From NCBI GenBank assembly GCA_963823275.1, contig CAWGKW010000001.1, positions 868,001 through 932,000 on the forward strand: DNA of 64,000 nt, read 5' to 3'. Of this stretch, positions 7,128 through 15,148 are shown piece by piece. Numbering within the stretch: position 1 is the stretch's first letter; every line of letters starts with the position of its first letter. This DNA is from RHKX01 sp963823275. GTDB lineage: Bacteria; Actinomycetota; Thermoleophilia; Solirubrobacterales; 70-9. A model generated the notes under the pieces. The model was not told the origin of the DNA and searched no databases. It was given only the letters and a program-made list of their open reading frames with translations. The translations under genes were made by a program, and so were the position numbers.

Positions 7128-8383
7128 TGGCGATCGCAGTCGAAGGTGCCACGCTCGCCGGCGAGACGATCGGGATCCGAATCGAGGACGGCGTGATCGC
7201 CGAGCTGGGCGCCGGGGTGGCCGCGCTCGCCGGCGATGAGCGGATCGACGGTGCCGGCACGGCCGCCGTTCCCGGCTTCGTCAACGGGCACACCCACGCC
7301 GGAATGACGCTCTTTCGCGGTTACGCCGACGACCTGCCGCTGATGGAGTGGCTGCAGGGACACATCTGGCCGGCCGAGGCGAAGCTGACCGCAGAGGACG
7401 TCTATTGGGGGACGCGACTGGCGTGCGTGGAGATGATCCGCACCGGAACGGTCCGGTTCTGGGACATGTACTGGCAGCCGGGTGCCGTGGCCAGGGCTGT
7501 GGCCGACGCCGGGATCAGGGCGACCGTCGGCCCGCCGTTGCTGGACGGGGGGGACCCGAGCGGTCGCGGCGATCTCGAGCGGGCGGCAGCGGCCGGGCTG
7601 GAGGAGCTGGAGGCCGCCCCGAGTGAGCTGGTCAGTGCCTCGCTGGCTCCCCATGCGATCTACACCGTCTCGGCGGAGTCGCTGAGCTGGATCGCCGCCG
7701 AGGCCGAGCGGCTCGAGCTGCCGGTGCAGATTCACATCTCGGAGACCGAGGGCGAGGTTCGTGACTGCATCGGCGCCCACGGCCTCCGCCCGGTCGAGCT
7801 GCTCGAGCGGGTCGGCCTGCTCGGCCCGCGGACGCTGCTCGCTCACGCCGTCTGGCTCGACGAGCACGAGCGGGAGCTGATCGCCGCCTCCGGGGCAACG
7901 GTTGTCACCAACCCGGTGGCGAACATGAAGCTCGCCGTCGGCGGAATCTTCGACCTGCCCGCGGCAGGGCGGCACGGGATCCCGGTCGGGCTGGGGACCG
8001 ACGGCGCCGGCTCCAACAACTCGCTCGATCTGCTGGCCGACGCCAAGCTCCTTGCCCTGGCCCAGAAACACCTCGCGGTCGACGCCGCCGCCAGCCCGGC
8101 TGCCGAGACCCTCGCGATCGCCACCGGCGGGCGAGCGCCTCTGCTGGGAGCCGCCGGGGTGATCGAGGTCGGTGCCCCGGCCGACCTCCTGCTGGTTCGC
8201 GCCGACGGCTACGAGCTCGGGATCGGATCGCTGGAGGCGGGGCTGATCTACGCCGCCTCCGGCTCCGTCGTCGACACCACCATCGTCAACGGACGGGTGC
8301 TGATGAGCGGCGGAGAGATCGAGGGCCTCGACGAGGTCCTCGCGCGAGCCCGTGAGCGTGCCGCCGGTCTGGGGTTGCTCTAG
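7127..8383 (+). CDS. mtaD: Amidohydrolase, 5'-methylthioadenosine/S-adenosylhomocysteine deaminase type
   Basis: 418 aa. Metal motif HxH in GFVNGHTHAGMTLFRG, then QIHISETEGE (His, with the acid/base Glu region), HAVWLDEHE, and GTDGAGSNNSLDL carrying the Asp ligand. This set is typical of the MtaD/TrzN/AtzA amidohydrolases; MTA/SAH deaminase is the common function. The start overlaps the stop of the preceding phosphorylase by one base, implying translational coupling. Guanine or atrazine-like substrates cannot be excluded from sequence alone. Confidence 0.82.
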   Translation: MAIAVEGATLAGETIGIRIEDGVIAELGAGVAALAGDERIDGAGTAAVPGFVNGHTHAGMTLFRGYADDLPLMEWLQGHIWPAEAKLTAEDVYWGTRLACVEMIRTGTVRFWDMYWQPGAVARAVADAGIRATVGPPLLDGGDPSGRGDLERAAAAGLEELEAAPSELVSASLAPHAIYTVSAESLSWIAAEAERLELPVQIHISETEGEVRDCIGAHGLRPVELLERVGLLGPRTLLAHAVWLDEHERELIAASGATVVTNPVANMKLAVGGIFDLPAAGRHGIPVGLGTDGAGSNNSLDLLADAKLLALAQKHLAVDAAASPAAETLAIATGGRAPLLGAAGVIEVGAPADLLLVRADGYELGIGSLEAGLIYAASGSVVDTTIVNGRVLMSGGEIEGLDEVLARARERAAGLGLL

Positions 8384-8794
8384 ATGGCGAAGCGAGGGTC
8401 GGGCGACGTCCGTGCCGCCGGCGGCGTGATCTGTCGTGCCGGCGCCGACGGACTCGAGATCGTGGTCGTACACCGCCCCCGCTATGACGATTGGTCATTG
8501 CCGAAGGGAAAGCTCGATCCGGGCGAGAGCTTCGCGCAGGCCGCCCTGCGAGAGGTCGAGGAGGAGACGGGCTTCGCCTGCGAACTGGGCGAGGAGCTGA
8601 CCCAGGCCAGCTACCGCGATCGCAAGGGGCGTCCGAAGATCGTTCGCTATTGGCTGATGACGGTGCGCGCAGGCGAGTTCGAGCCGAACGAAGAGGTCGA
8701 TGAGCTCCGCTGGCTGACTCGGGAGGCCGCTCGGGCGAAGCTCGATTACGACCACGACCGGCAGCTGATCGACGAGATCCCGGACGGGGGCTAG
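8384..8794 (+). CDS. Nudix hydrolase
   Basis: 136 aa with a complete Nudix box: G-x5-E-x7-REVEEETG-F, starting at GKLDPGESFAQAALREVEEE. Actinobacterial MutT1 proteins usually add a histidine-phosphatase domain; this one has only the Nudix fold. The front part (RAAGGVICRAG) is as in MutT/Ap4A hydrolases. It begins at the base after the mtaD stop, so it is in the same operon and may clean up damaged or dinucleoside nucleotides. Its stop shares CTAG with the convergent gene. Confidence 0.85.
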   Translation: MAKRGSGDVRAAGGVICRAGADGLEIVVVHRPRYDDWSLPKGKLDPGESFAQAALREVEEETGFACELGEELTQASYRDRKGRPKIVRYWLMTVRAGEFEPNEEVDELRWLTREAARAKLDYDHDRQLIDEIPDGG

Positions 8795-9165
8795 TCGATC
8801 GGGATCTGCTCGACCCGGTCCTCGGCGGCCGGCTGCTGATCCAGTCGCTCCAGGTAGTGGTCGACCAGTGACTTCAGCGTCAACAGCGCCTCCCGCCCGA
8901 CGTCGTCGAGCTGGCCGCGGAGCTCCGGCGGCCCGGCCGCCCGCAGGATCTCGGCGGTTCGGCAGATGGGGCAGAACTCGAGGCAGCGCGAATCCCGGGA
9001 GTGGGTCGCCGACCAGTCAGGTCCGGCCGCGCCCTGCCATTCGGGTCCGCCCGGGCCCCCGCTCCAGTCAGACCCGCTGTCGGTCTCGCCCGGAGAGCGT
9101 CGGTCCCGGAACGGGATCTCGTCCCCCCTCGGGGGCTGGTTTGTCTGCTCGTCGGGGGCGGTCAT
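8791..9165 (-). CDS. Conserved actinobacterial hypothetical with CxxxCxxC motif
   Basis: 124 aa. Residues 1-55 are low-complexity (Gly/Trp/Asp-rich). Then comes CLEFCPICRTAEIL, a possible metal-binding cluster, followed by a helical tail. Actinobacteria often encode such a small protein next to an ArsA-like ATPase. The reading frame begins 98 bp inside the end of the upstream ArsA-like gene, with GAGG directly before ATG. No Met lies later, so the overlap appears real. Function unknown. Confidence 0.65.
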   Translation of the reverse strand: MTAPDEQTNQPPRGDEIPFRDRRSPGETDSGSDWSGGPGGPEWQGAAGPDWSATHSRDSRCLEFCPICRTAEILRAAGPPELRGQLDDVGREALLTLKSLVDHYLERLDQQPAAEDRVEQIPID

Positions 9166-10357
9166 CCTCGAAAATCACCTCGAGCGTTCCGGCTTCGAGC
9201 CGGGCGCCCGTTACTCGGTGCCTGGCCAGCGCGTTCGGGAGGATGATAGTCCGCTTCTCGCGACCGGCACGGACGATCAGCTCCTGGCCGACCTTGCTCA
9301 GGTTCAGCTCCGAGCGGTCGGCGAACGGGACGGGAATCGAGAGCACCGTGTGTCCACCCTCGGAGGTGATCCGCTGCGTGAGCTCGGTATGCATGACGCG
9401 TTCGGGCGGCTCGTCGGCGAACAGCTCGGCCGCCAGGCGGTCAAGCATCTCGGCGCCGACGACCTCCTCGGGGAAGTAGCGGGCGGTCAGCAGCGGGACG
9501 GGCGAGAAGCCCTCGCGCACGATCTCCATGTTCTCGGCCTGCTTCTCGCGCCAGGCGGAGAAGTAGGAGTCGGAGAGCTCCTCGGGGAACAGCCGGTTGA
9601 CCACGACTGCATCGGTCAGGTACCCGTAGAGGTTCAGGTAGGTGAACGTCCGCTGGGCCTCGCGAATCACCATCCGGTCGGGGTTCATCACCAGCCGGAT
9701 CGACGTGTGCGCCCGATCGCGAAGGATCTCGTTCATCGAGATCAGGTTGCCGACCAGCCTCTGGACGTCGGCGAAGACATCCTCGCCGGGGAGCGGGATG
9801 TCGAGAAGGGTCTTGGCGAACGGTCTCGCCGCGGTGACCAGCCGGCGCTCCCAGGGGAGGACCTTGTCCAGCCACCAACGCGCGACGTCGGGGAACGAGA
9901 GCAGTCGCAGCGTCTCACCGGTCGGCGCGCAGTCGACGATGATCACGTCGTAGGCTCCGGACGCGTGATGCTCGCGGATCTGGAGCAGGCTGAACAGTTC
10001 ATCCATGCCCGGGGGGACCGTCAGCTCCTCGGCAGCGACTCCGAGCACACCCCGGTCGGCGAGCACCCGCCCGAGCCAGTCGCGCACGGCCGCCCAGTTG
10101 TCCTCCATCTCGTGTTGCGCCTCGATCTGTTGGGCCCAGAGTCGATCTGAGACCTGGGTGGGGGCGGGGCCGAGCTCGTGTTCGAGGGAGTCGCCGAGGC
10201 TGTGGGCGGGGTCGGTCGAGAGGATGATCGTCTGCAGGCCCGACCCGGCGCAGCGACGCGCCGTCGCTGCGGCGACGCTGGTCTTGCCGACTCCGCCCTT
10301 CCCCGTGTAAAGGATGGTTCTCGGGACGATCGGCTCACTCTCGTCGGCGAGCGGCAC
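9068..10357 (-). CDS. ArsA/Get3-family ATPase
   Basis: 429 aa, one ATPase domain. Deviant P-loop GKGGVGKT (about 19-26), STDPAHSLGD (switch-like motif) and DCAPTGETLRLLSFP. Arsenite-binding Cys triads are not seen and no arsenic genes are nearby. In actinobacteria such proteins are chromosomal and their role is unclear; a Get3-like or partitioning-like chaperone role is possible. Start GTG 10357 has TACCCT ending 6 nt upstream. The last ~32 codons overlap the following small gene. Confidence 0.82.
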   Translation of the reverse strand: MPLADESEPIVPRTILYTGKGGVGKTSVAAATARRCAGSGLQTIILSTDPAHSLGDSLEHELGPAPTQVSDRLWAQQIEAQHEMEDNWAAVRDWLGRVLADRGVLGVAAEELTVPPGMDELFSLLQIREHHASGAYDVIIVDCAPTGETLRLLSFPDVARWWLDKVLPWERRLVTAARPFAKTLLDIPLPGEDVFADVQRLVGNLISMNEILRDRAHTSIRLVMNPDRMVIREAQRTFTYLNLYGYLTDAVVVNRLFPEELSDSYFSAWREKQAENMEIVREGFSPVPLLTARYFPEEVVGAEMLDRLAAELFADEPPERVMHTELTQRITSEGGHTVLSIPVPFADRSELNLSKVGQELIVRAGREKRTIILPNALARHRVTGARLEAGTLEVIFEDDRPRRADKPAPEGGRDPVPGPTLSGRDRQRV

Positions 10358-10363
10358 CGATCC

Positions 10364-10369
10364 AGGGTA
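10364..10369 (-). promoter_or_regulatory. -10 box (TACCCT) of the ArsA-like gene
   Basis: TACCCT on the minus strand, 6 nt, then GTG. The same hexamer and spacing occur at 15106-15111. Confidence 0.5.
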
Positions 10370-10410
10370 CTCTGACCGCGCCTGATCAAGCGGGACGGGC
10401 GAGCAGAACC

Positions 10411-11436
10411 TTGAGAAGGAATCTGAGAATCACGCTGCTGTTTGCGGTCGCCCTGGCGGCTCTCCTCGGGGTGTCCGGATGCGGCGGCGGCGGTTCCGAC
10501 GCCGATCCGCAGGAGGTTCTCGACAACGCCCTCGGCGGGACCGGAGGCGTCGACAGCGGGGTCCTCGACCTCAGCCTCGACCTGGCGTCCACCGGCGGGC
10601 AGGAGGGAAACCTGACCGCATCCCTGCAGGGGCCGTTCCAATCAAACGGCACGGCAACCCTGCCCTCGGTCGATTTCGATGCCACCGTCAGCATCGATTC
10701 GGGTGAGCCCAGCTTCGGCTTCGACGGCGGGCTCACGATCACCACCGATGGGGTCTTCATCGGCTTCGACGGCAACGAATACCAGCTCGACGACGCGACC
10801 TTCCAGGCGCTCAAGGCCTCCTATGAGCAGTCGGCGGCACAGCAGGACACCCAGGAGAGCCAGGGCTCTCTGCAGCAGTTCGGCATCGACCCCCAATCGT
10901 GGGTCACCGACCTGACCAACGAGGGGACCGAGGATCTCGACGGCACCGAGGTCGTGCACATCTCCGGAACGGCGGATGTGCCGAAGCTCGTGGCCGACCT
11001 CAACGACGTCGCCCAGCAGACGGGACAGGCCCAACAGCTCGACCTGAGTGAGCTGGGCAGCCTCGAGGACACGGTCAGCGAGGCGACCATCGACGTCTAC
11101 GCCGCCACCGACGACGACTCGCTGCGCCAGTTCGACGTCGGCCTCACCCTTGCCGATCCGCGGGGGGGCGCGGGAGTGGTGACCGTGACCCTCTCGGTCG
11201 GCATCGCCGACCCCGGTGGCGAGCAGGAGATCAGCGCCCCCGCCGACGCGGTGCCCCTCGATGACCTCCTCTCCCAGATCCCCGGCGGCGCGGAAGCGCT
11301 CGGCCTGGGTTCGACCGGTATCTCGGGAGGGTCGGGCGCGCCGGTCGGCGACGCCGCCGAGAAGTACTACGACTGCGTCGCGAAGGCCAAGGATGCCGAC
11401 GCCGTCGATGCCTGCGCAGCTCAGCTCGGCGGATGA
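10411..11436 (+). CDS. Secreted lipoprotein, LppX/LolA-like fold suspected
   Basis: 341 aa from TTG. Signal peptide RRNLRITLLFAVALAALL ends in a lipobox, VSGC. The mature part is Asp/Gly/Thr-rich and rich in alternating strands, with elements such as LDGTEVVHISGTADV and a hinge-like middle. This resembles LppX/LprG/LolA-like lipid-carrier lipoproteins of actinobacteria, but the match is by pattern only. The last ~25 residues hold two Cys (YYDCVAKAK...DACAAQL) that may form a disulfide. The end overlaps the start of the cation antiporter gene by 4 bp. Confidence 0.7.
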   Translation: MRRNLRITLLFAVALAALLGVSGCGGGGSDADPQEVLDNALGGTGGVDSGVLDLSLDLASTGGQEGNLTASLQGPFQSNGTATLPSVDFDATVSIDSGEPSFGFDGGLTITTDGVFIGFDGNEYQLDDATFQALKASYEQSAAQQDTQESQGSLQQFGIDPQSWVTDLTNEGTEDLDGTEVVHISGTADVPKLVADLNDVAQQTGQAQQLDLSELGSLEDTVSEATIDVYAATDDDSLRQFDVGLTLADPRGGAGVVTVTLSVGIADPGGEQEISAPADAVPLDDLLSQIPGGAEALGLGSTGISGGSGAPVGDAAEKYYDCVAKAKDADAVDACAAQLGG

Positions 11437-12605
11437 GCAGCCCGGGACCGGCGCTCAACAGGGGCTTTCTCCTGGGGCCCGACGGGTGGCCCTACCTGCT
11501 GGTCCCGTTCATTCCGCTTGCGATCGCGTTCGATCTGGCCGGGGCCTCGGCGACGGTCATCTTCTTCGTTGCGGCGATCGGGATCATCCCGACCGCCGCG
11601 CTGATGGGACGCGCAACCGAGGAGCTGGCAGAGCGTTCGGGGCCCGGGATCGGAGGCCTGCTCAACGTCACCTTCGGCAACGCGCCGGAGCTGATCATCG
11701 CCCTCTTCGCCCTCTCCGCGGGCCTTCAGGAGGTCGTCAAGGCCTCGATCATCGGCTCGATCATCGGCAACGTCCTGCTGGTGTTGGGGGCGGCGATGGT
11801 CGCGGGCGGCTTCAGGCGCCCGGGCAAGGTCCAGAAGTTCGACCGAACGGCGGCCAGCGCCCAGTCAACGATGCTCTTCCTCGCCGCCGCAGCGTTGCTG
11901 ATGCCGGCGATCTTCGAGATGGTTCAGGGCCGGGGCCTGCCGTCGGTGGGGCCCGAGATCGTCGACTACGGCTCGACCGTCGAGAATCTCTCGCTTGCCG
12001 TCAGCATCGTTCTGATCCTCTGCTACGTCGCGGGCCTCTTCTTCTCCCTGAAGACCCACAGCGACATCTTCAACCCGCAGGCGAGGCCACCCGACCCCGA
12101 GGATCCGGAGGGGGGCGAGCCGGCTGACTTCGACGACACCTGGGGCTGGAGCGTCCGCCGGTCGGTGACGGCGCTGGCGATCGCGGGCGTCGCAGTCGGG
12201 GTGATGTCGGAGATCCTCGTCGGCTCGATCTCGGAAGCCTCGTCATCGGTGGGCCTGAGCGAGTTCTTCATCGGTGCCATCGTCGTCGCCATCGTCGGCA
12301 ACGCAGCCGAGCACTGGGTCGCGGTGCTCGTGGCCTACAAGGGCAAGATGGACCTCGCCGTCAACATCGCGATCGGCTCGGGCGCCCAGGTCGCGCTGTT
12401 CGTCGCCCCGGCCTTGGTCTTCGCCTCCTTCATCATCGGCCCGGGGCCGATGCCGCTCGTCTTCAACGGCTTTGAGCTCGGCGCGATCCTGCTCGCGGCG
12501 CTGATCGCCAACGCCGTCACCCAGGAGGGGGAGTCCACCTGGTTCGAGGGAGTCCTGCTGCTCGCCGTCTACACGGTGTTCGCGATCGCCTTCTTCGCCG
12601 CCTGA
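11433..12605 (+). CDS. Calcium/cation:proton antiporter, CaCA family (Cax-type)
   Basis: 390 aa, about 11 membrane helices. Both alpha-repeat signatures are present: GNAPELIIALFAL in the first half and GNAAEHWVAVLVAY in the second, each with the acidic residue that binds the cation. An acidic loop (about residues 205-230, PPDPEDPEGGEPADFDD) separates the halves, as in Cax proteins. It would export Ca2+ using the proton gradient. It overlaps the preceding lipoprotein gene and is followed 10 bp later by a second CaCA exchanger. Confidence 0.88.
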   Translation: MSSPGPALNRGFLLGPDGWPYLLVPFIPLAIAFDLAGASATVIFFVAAIGIIPTAALMGRATEELAERSGPGIGGLLNVTFGNAPELIIALFALSAGLQEVVKASIIGSIIGNVLLVLGAAMVAGGFRRPGKVQKFDRTAASAQSTMLFLAAAALLMPAIFEMVQGRGLPSVGPEIVDYGSTVENLSLAVSIVLILCYVAGLFFSLKTHSDIFNPQARPPDPEDPEGGEPADFDDTWGWSVRRSVTALAIAGVAVGVMSEILVGSISEASSSVGLSEFFIGAIVVAIVGNAAEHWVAVLVAYKGKMDLAVNIAIGSGAQVALFVAPALVFASFIIGPGPMPLVFNGFELGAILLAALIANAVTQEGESTWFEGVLLLAVYTVFAIAFFAA

Positions 12606-12615
12606 GGTCGTTCGC

Positions 12616-13614
12616 GTGAGCGCGTTACCACTCCTGATGGCAAGCTTCGCGGTGATCCTCGCGGGGGCCCTCACGTTCACCAATGCCGTCGAGTGGCTGG
12701 GTCACCGGCTGGAGCTCGGCGAGGGCGCGACCGGCAGCATCCTGGCGGCGGTCGGCACCGCGATGCCCGAGACCCTGATTCCGATCGTTGCGATCATCGG
12801 CGGGACCGCGGGCTCCGAGGAGGTCGCGGTCGGCGCGATCATCGGCGCACCGTTTCTGCTCGCGACGCTGGCGATGGCCCTCGTCGGCCTCTCCGCGTTC
12901 CTGTTCAAGGCGAGGCGACCGCAGGGCCTGGAGTTGAAGGCGGATGCCGAGACGCTCGACCGGGACCTGATCTTCTTCCTCGTCTTCTTCGGCGGGGCGC
13001 TGGCCGCCGGGGCCTTTCTGCCGGACGAGCTCCACGTGCCGCTCGCGATCGTCTTCGCCTTCGCCTACCTCGTCTACGTGAGGCGGACGCTCCAGGGCGG
13101 GGGAGACGTTCAGGAGGTCGAGACGATCGGCCGCCTGTACATGGACCGGGGCGAGGACGACGAGCCATCGAACCTCCTCATCGGGCTGCAGCTCGCGGTC
13201 GGGCTGGGCGCCATCGTCGGCGGCGCTCACCTGTTCGTCGAGGAGATGATCCAGGTCGCCGAGTCGATCGGGGTCGAGGCCCTGGTCCTCTCGCTGATCC
13301 TGGCCCCGCTCGCGACCGAGCTCCCCGAGAAGGTCAACAGCTTCTTCTGGATCCGTGAGGCGAAGGACAGTCTCGCGCTCGGCAACATCACGGGTGCGAT
13401 GGTCTTCCAGTCGACGATCCCGGTCGCGTTCGGCCTGGCGTTCACCGACTGGGACCTCGATCGCTACGCCGTCGTCTCGGCGAGCCTTGGACTCGCCGGC
13501 GGCGCTCTCGCCTACTGGGTGCTGCGCAGGCGCGGCCGCTTCGAGTTGCTGCCGGTGATCGTCTGGGCGTCCCTCTTCGGATCGTTTCTGATCTACGTGG
13601 TCGCGACCAGCTAG
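12616..13614 (+). CDS. Sodium:calcium antiporter, CaCA family (YrbG-like)
   Basis: 332 aa, about ten membrane helices. Alpha-repeats: GTAMPETLIPIVAIIGG in helix 2-3 and APLATELPEKVNSFFWI in the second half, with Glu residues for the cation. Start GTG. It lies 10 bp behind the Cax-type gene, so two different calcium/cation exchangers are made together, an uncommon arrangement that suggests strong need for Ca2+ efflux. The stop shares CTAG with the peroxiredoxin gene. Confidence 0.85.
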   Translation: MSALPLLMASFAVILAGALTFTNAVEWLGHRLELGEGATGSILAAVGTAMPETLIPIVAIIGGTAGSEEVAVGAIIGAPFLLATLAMALVGLSAFLFKARRPQGLELKADAETLDRDLIFFLVFFGGALAAGAFLPDELHVPLAIVFAFAYLVYVRRTLQGGGDVQEVETIGRLYMDRGEDDEPSNLLIGLQLAVGLGAIVGGAHLFVEEMIQVAESIGVEALVLSLILAPLATELPEKVNSFFWIREAKDSLALGNITGAMVFQSTIPVAFGLAFTDWDLDRYAVVSASLGLAGGALAYWVLRRRGRFELLPVIVWASLFGSFLIYVVATS

Positions 13615-14084
13615 GCGTTGATCTCGGCCAGCGCGGCGAGCACGAGGTCGTCGTGCTTTTTCGGCTGGACCTTCGGAAAGGTCCGGGCGATCCTGCCGGC
13701 CGGGTCGATCAGGAAGGTCGAGCGCTGGACGCCCATGTACCTCTTGCCGTACATGCTCTTCTCGACCCAGGCGCCGTAGGCCTCGGCGACCGAGTGGTCG
13801 GAGTCGGCGAGGAGCGTGAAGCCGAGGTCGTACTTGGCGTCGAACTTGGCCACGGCCTCGACCTGATCGGGTGATATGCCGATCACGCGAGCGTCGTACT
13901 CGGCGTATTCGGAGGATCGATCGCGGACGCTGCAGGCCTGGGTCGTGCAACCGGGGGTGTCAGCGCGAGGGTAGAAGTAGAGGACCACCCATCCGCCCGC
14001 GAGGTCGGTGAGCGAGACCGTTCCGCCGGTCTGATCGGGGAGCTCGAATGCCGGAGCCGGCGAGCCGACCTCGGGCATCGCCAC
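13611..14084 (-). CDS. bcp: Thioredoxin-dependent thiol peroxidase (Bcp/PrxQ)
   Basis: 157 aa, normal length. The motif PRADTPGCTTQACSVRD carries the peroxidatic Cys (first) and the resolving Cys five residues later, as in atypical two-Cys PrxQ. It reduces H2O2 and organic hydroperoxides in the cytoplasm with thioredoxin. It lies 2 bp downstream of the small acidic protein gene, so both are probably on one mRNA. Confidence 0.93.
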   Translation of the reverse strand: MAMPEVGSPAPAFELPDQTGGTVSLTDLAGGWVVLYFYPRADTPGCTTQACSVRDRSSEYAEYDARVIGISPDQVEAVAKFDAKYDLGFTLLADSDHSVAEAYGAWVEKSMYGKRYMGVQRSTFLIDPAGRIARTFPKVQPKKHDDLVLAALAEINA

Positions 14085-14086
14085 CG

Positions 14087-14425
14087 TCAGGCCTCGTCCT
14101 CTTCGTCGGGGTCGGGCTCGAGGACGGGGTTGTCGTCGGGATCAAGCTCGTCCTCGATGATCAGGCTCGAGGCCTGCGCCGCGGTACGAGGGTGCCGACC
14201 CTTGTGGAACTCCTCGAGCGCCTCCTCGAGGAGGGTCTCGTCGACCGGGACCTCGTCCGATATCCGCACCCACTCGTTGCCCTCCAGGCCCTCATCCTCG
14301 AAGACCTCCTGATCGACGGAGGCGGAGTCGTCGACGACGATCACCACCTCCGTCTGCGGGTTGACGTAGGTACCGGGCTGGACGGCAAGCTGTTCGAGTT
14401 CGTAGATGTCGCCGACGTCGGCCAT
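14087..14425 (-). CDS. Small acidic conserved hypothetical protein
   Basis: 112 aa from ATG 14425 (ADVGDIYELEQLAVQPG...). It has a short beta-rich start (TYVNPQTEVVIVVDDSAS) and an acidic C-terminus ending DPDEEDEA. No family recognised. ATG 14425 is chosen because codons further upstream translate the hairpin repeat and are not protein-like. TATAAA (14433-14438, minus strand) ends 7 nt before the ATG. It is followed at once by the bcp gene. Confidence 0.65.
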   Translation of the reverse strand: MADVGDIYELEQLAVQPGTYVNPQTEVVIVVDDSASVDQEVFEDEGLEGNEWVRISDEVPVDETLLEEALEEFHKGRHPRTAAQASSLIIEDELDPDDNPVLEPDPDEEDEA

Positions 14426-14432
14426 CGCGATC

Positions 14433-14438
14433 TTTATA
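14433..14438 (-). promoter_or_regulatory. -10 box (TATAAA) of the acidic-protein/bcp transcript
   Basis: TATAAA lies 7 nt before ATG 14425 on the minus strand, just downstream of the hairpin repeat block. Confidence 0.45.
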
Positions 14439-14461
14439 CCCGGAATCCCGATCGCGCAGTT

Positions 14462-14641
14462 GGCTGCGAGTCGCGCGGTTGTCTCGGGAGGGCCACCGGG
14501 CTTCGCCCGGAGGCCCGGCGCAGTCGAGCAGGCCCGGAGGGCTGCGAGTCGCGCGGTTGTCTGACGGAGGGCCACCGGGCTTCGCCCGGAGGCCCGGCGC
14601 AGTCGAGCAGGCCCGGAGGGCTGCGAGTCGCGCGGTTGTCT
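14462..14641. repeat. Tandem hairpin repeat, locus 1 (two units of 78-79 bp plus a flank)
   Basis: The phrase GGCTGCGAGTCGCGCGGTT occurs at 14462, 14540 and 14619. Between the copies lie two identical hairpin sets. Hairpin I pairs GGGCC with GGCCC and CCGGGC with GCCCGG around a TTC loop, with one A-A mismatch. Hairpin II pairs CAG-CCC with GGG-CTG around GGA. The block fills the gap between two minus-strand genes and begins 3 bp after the stop of the upstream one. A related three-unit block occurs at 38747-38980. Confidence 0.85.
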
Positions 14642-14643
14642 GA

Positions 14644-15099
14644 CTACTGACCGAGGGACTCGAGGTCGCGGAGTTGCCTCGCGATCTCGGACTCGACGTC
14701 GAGCGGCTCCTTGCCCTGTCGGACTCGCCTCGCATTACGAGCGATCACGAGTTGGCGAACCTCGTCGACCAGGGCGGGGTCGGCCTTCAGGTTGACCGCC
14801 GCCGGGGCGCTCAGCTTTCGCATCTCCTCCTCGACGTCGAGTGGCGTCTCGCCGCGCGCTCGCTGGCGGTAGGCCTTGGCCTCGAGCATCTGCCTGATCT
14901 CGGCCTGCTGGGCCGCCTTGCCCATCGCGGTGTGGAGATCGTCACCGGGGCCGGGCTTGTCGTGGTCCATGGCGAAGGCTCCCTTGCCGATCTCCCGATA
15001 GACCGCGCCGGAGCCGGCGAACGCCAACGCCGCGATGGGCGCGGCGAGGAGAACCACGAGGATGATCACCTCGCCGTTGCTGATGGCAAACGGCAGCAT
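14644..15099 (-). CDS. Membrane-anchored hypothetical protein with two PLDVE repeats
   Basis: 151 aa from ATG 15099. One membrane helix near the N-terminus (about 9-30), then a soluble part with two copies of a ~30-residue helical unit: RARGETPLDVEEEMRKL and RQGKEPLDVESEIARQLRDLE. Each unit looks like a short helix-turn-helix tail, similar in size to SHOCT domains, but no named family is claimed. ATG 15099 is chosen for the leading helix and the TACCCT box 6 nt upstream. Function unknown. Confidence 0.65.
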   Translation of the reverse strand: MLPFAISNGEVIILVVLLAAPIAALAFAGSGAVYREIGKGAFAMDHDKPGPGDDLHTAMGKAAQQAEIRQMLEAKAYRQRARGETPLDVEEEMRKLSAPAAVNLKADPALVDEVRQLVIARNARRVRQGKEPLDVESEIARQLRDLESLGQ

Positions 15100-15105
15100 C
15101 GGGTC

Positions 15106-15111
15106 AGGGTA
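15106..15111 (-). promoter_or_regulatory. -10 box (TACCCT) of the PLDVE-repeat protein gene
   Basis: TACCCT, 6 nt, ATG on the minus strand, identical in hexamer and spacing to the ArsA-like gene. Confidence 0.5.
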
Positions 15112-15148
15112 GCGCCGCCCTGAGCGCGACGGGAACCGTGAACGCGGT

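Noticed and set aside
14430..14735. Protein-coding reading of the hairpin repeat (LRACSTAPGLRAKPGGPP-like peptides)
   Set aside because: The repeat period (78, 79 and 82 bp) shifts frame each unit and the stems, not a protein frame, are conserved.
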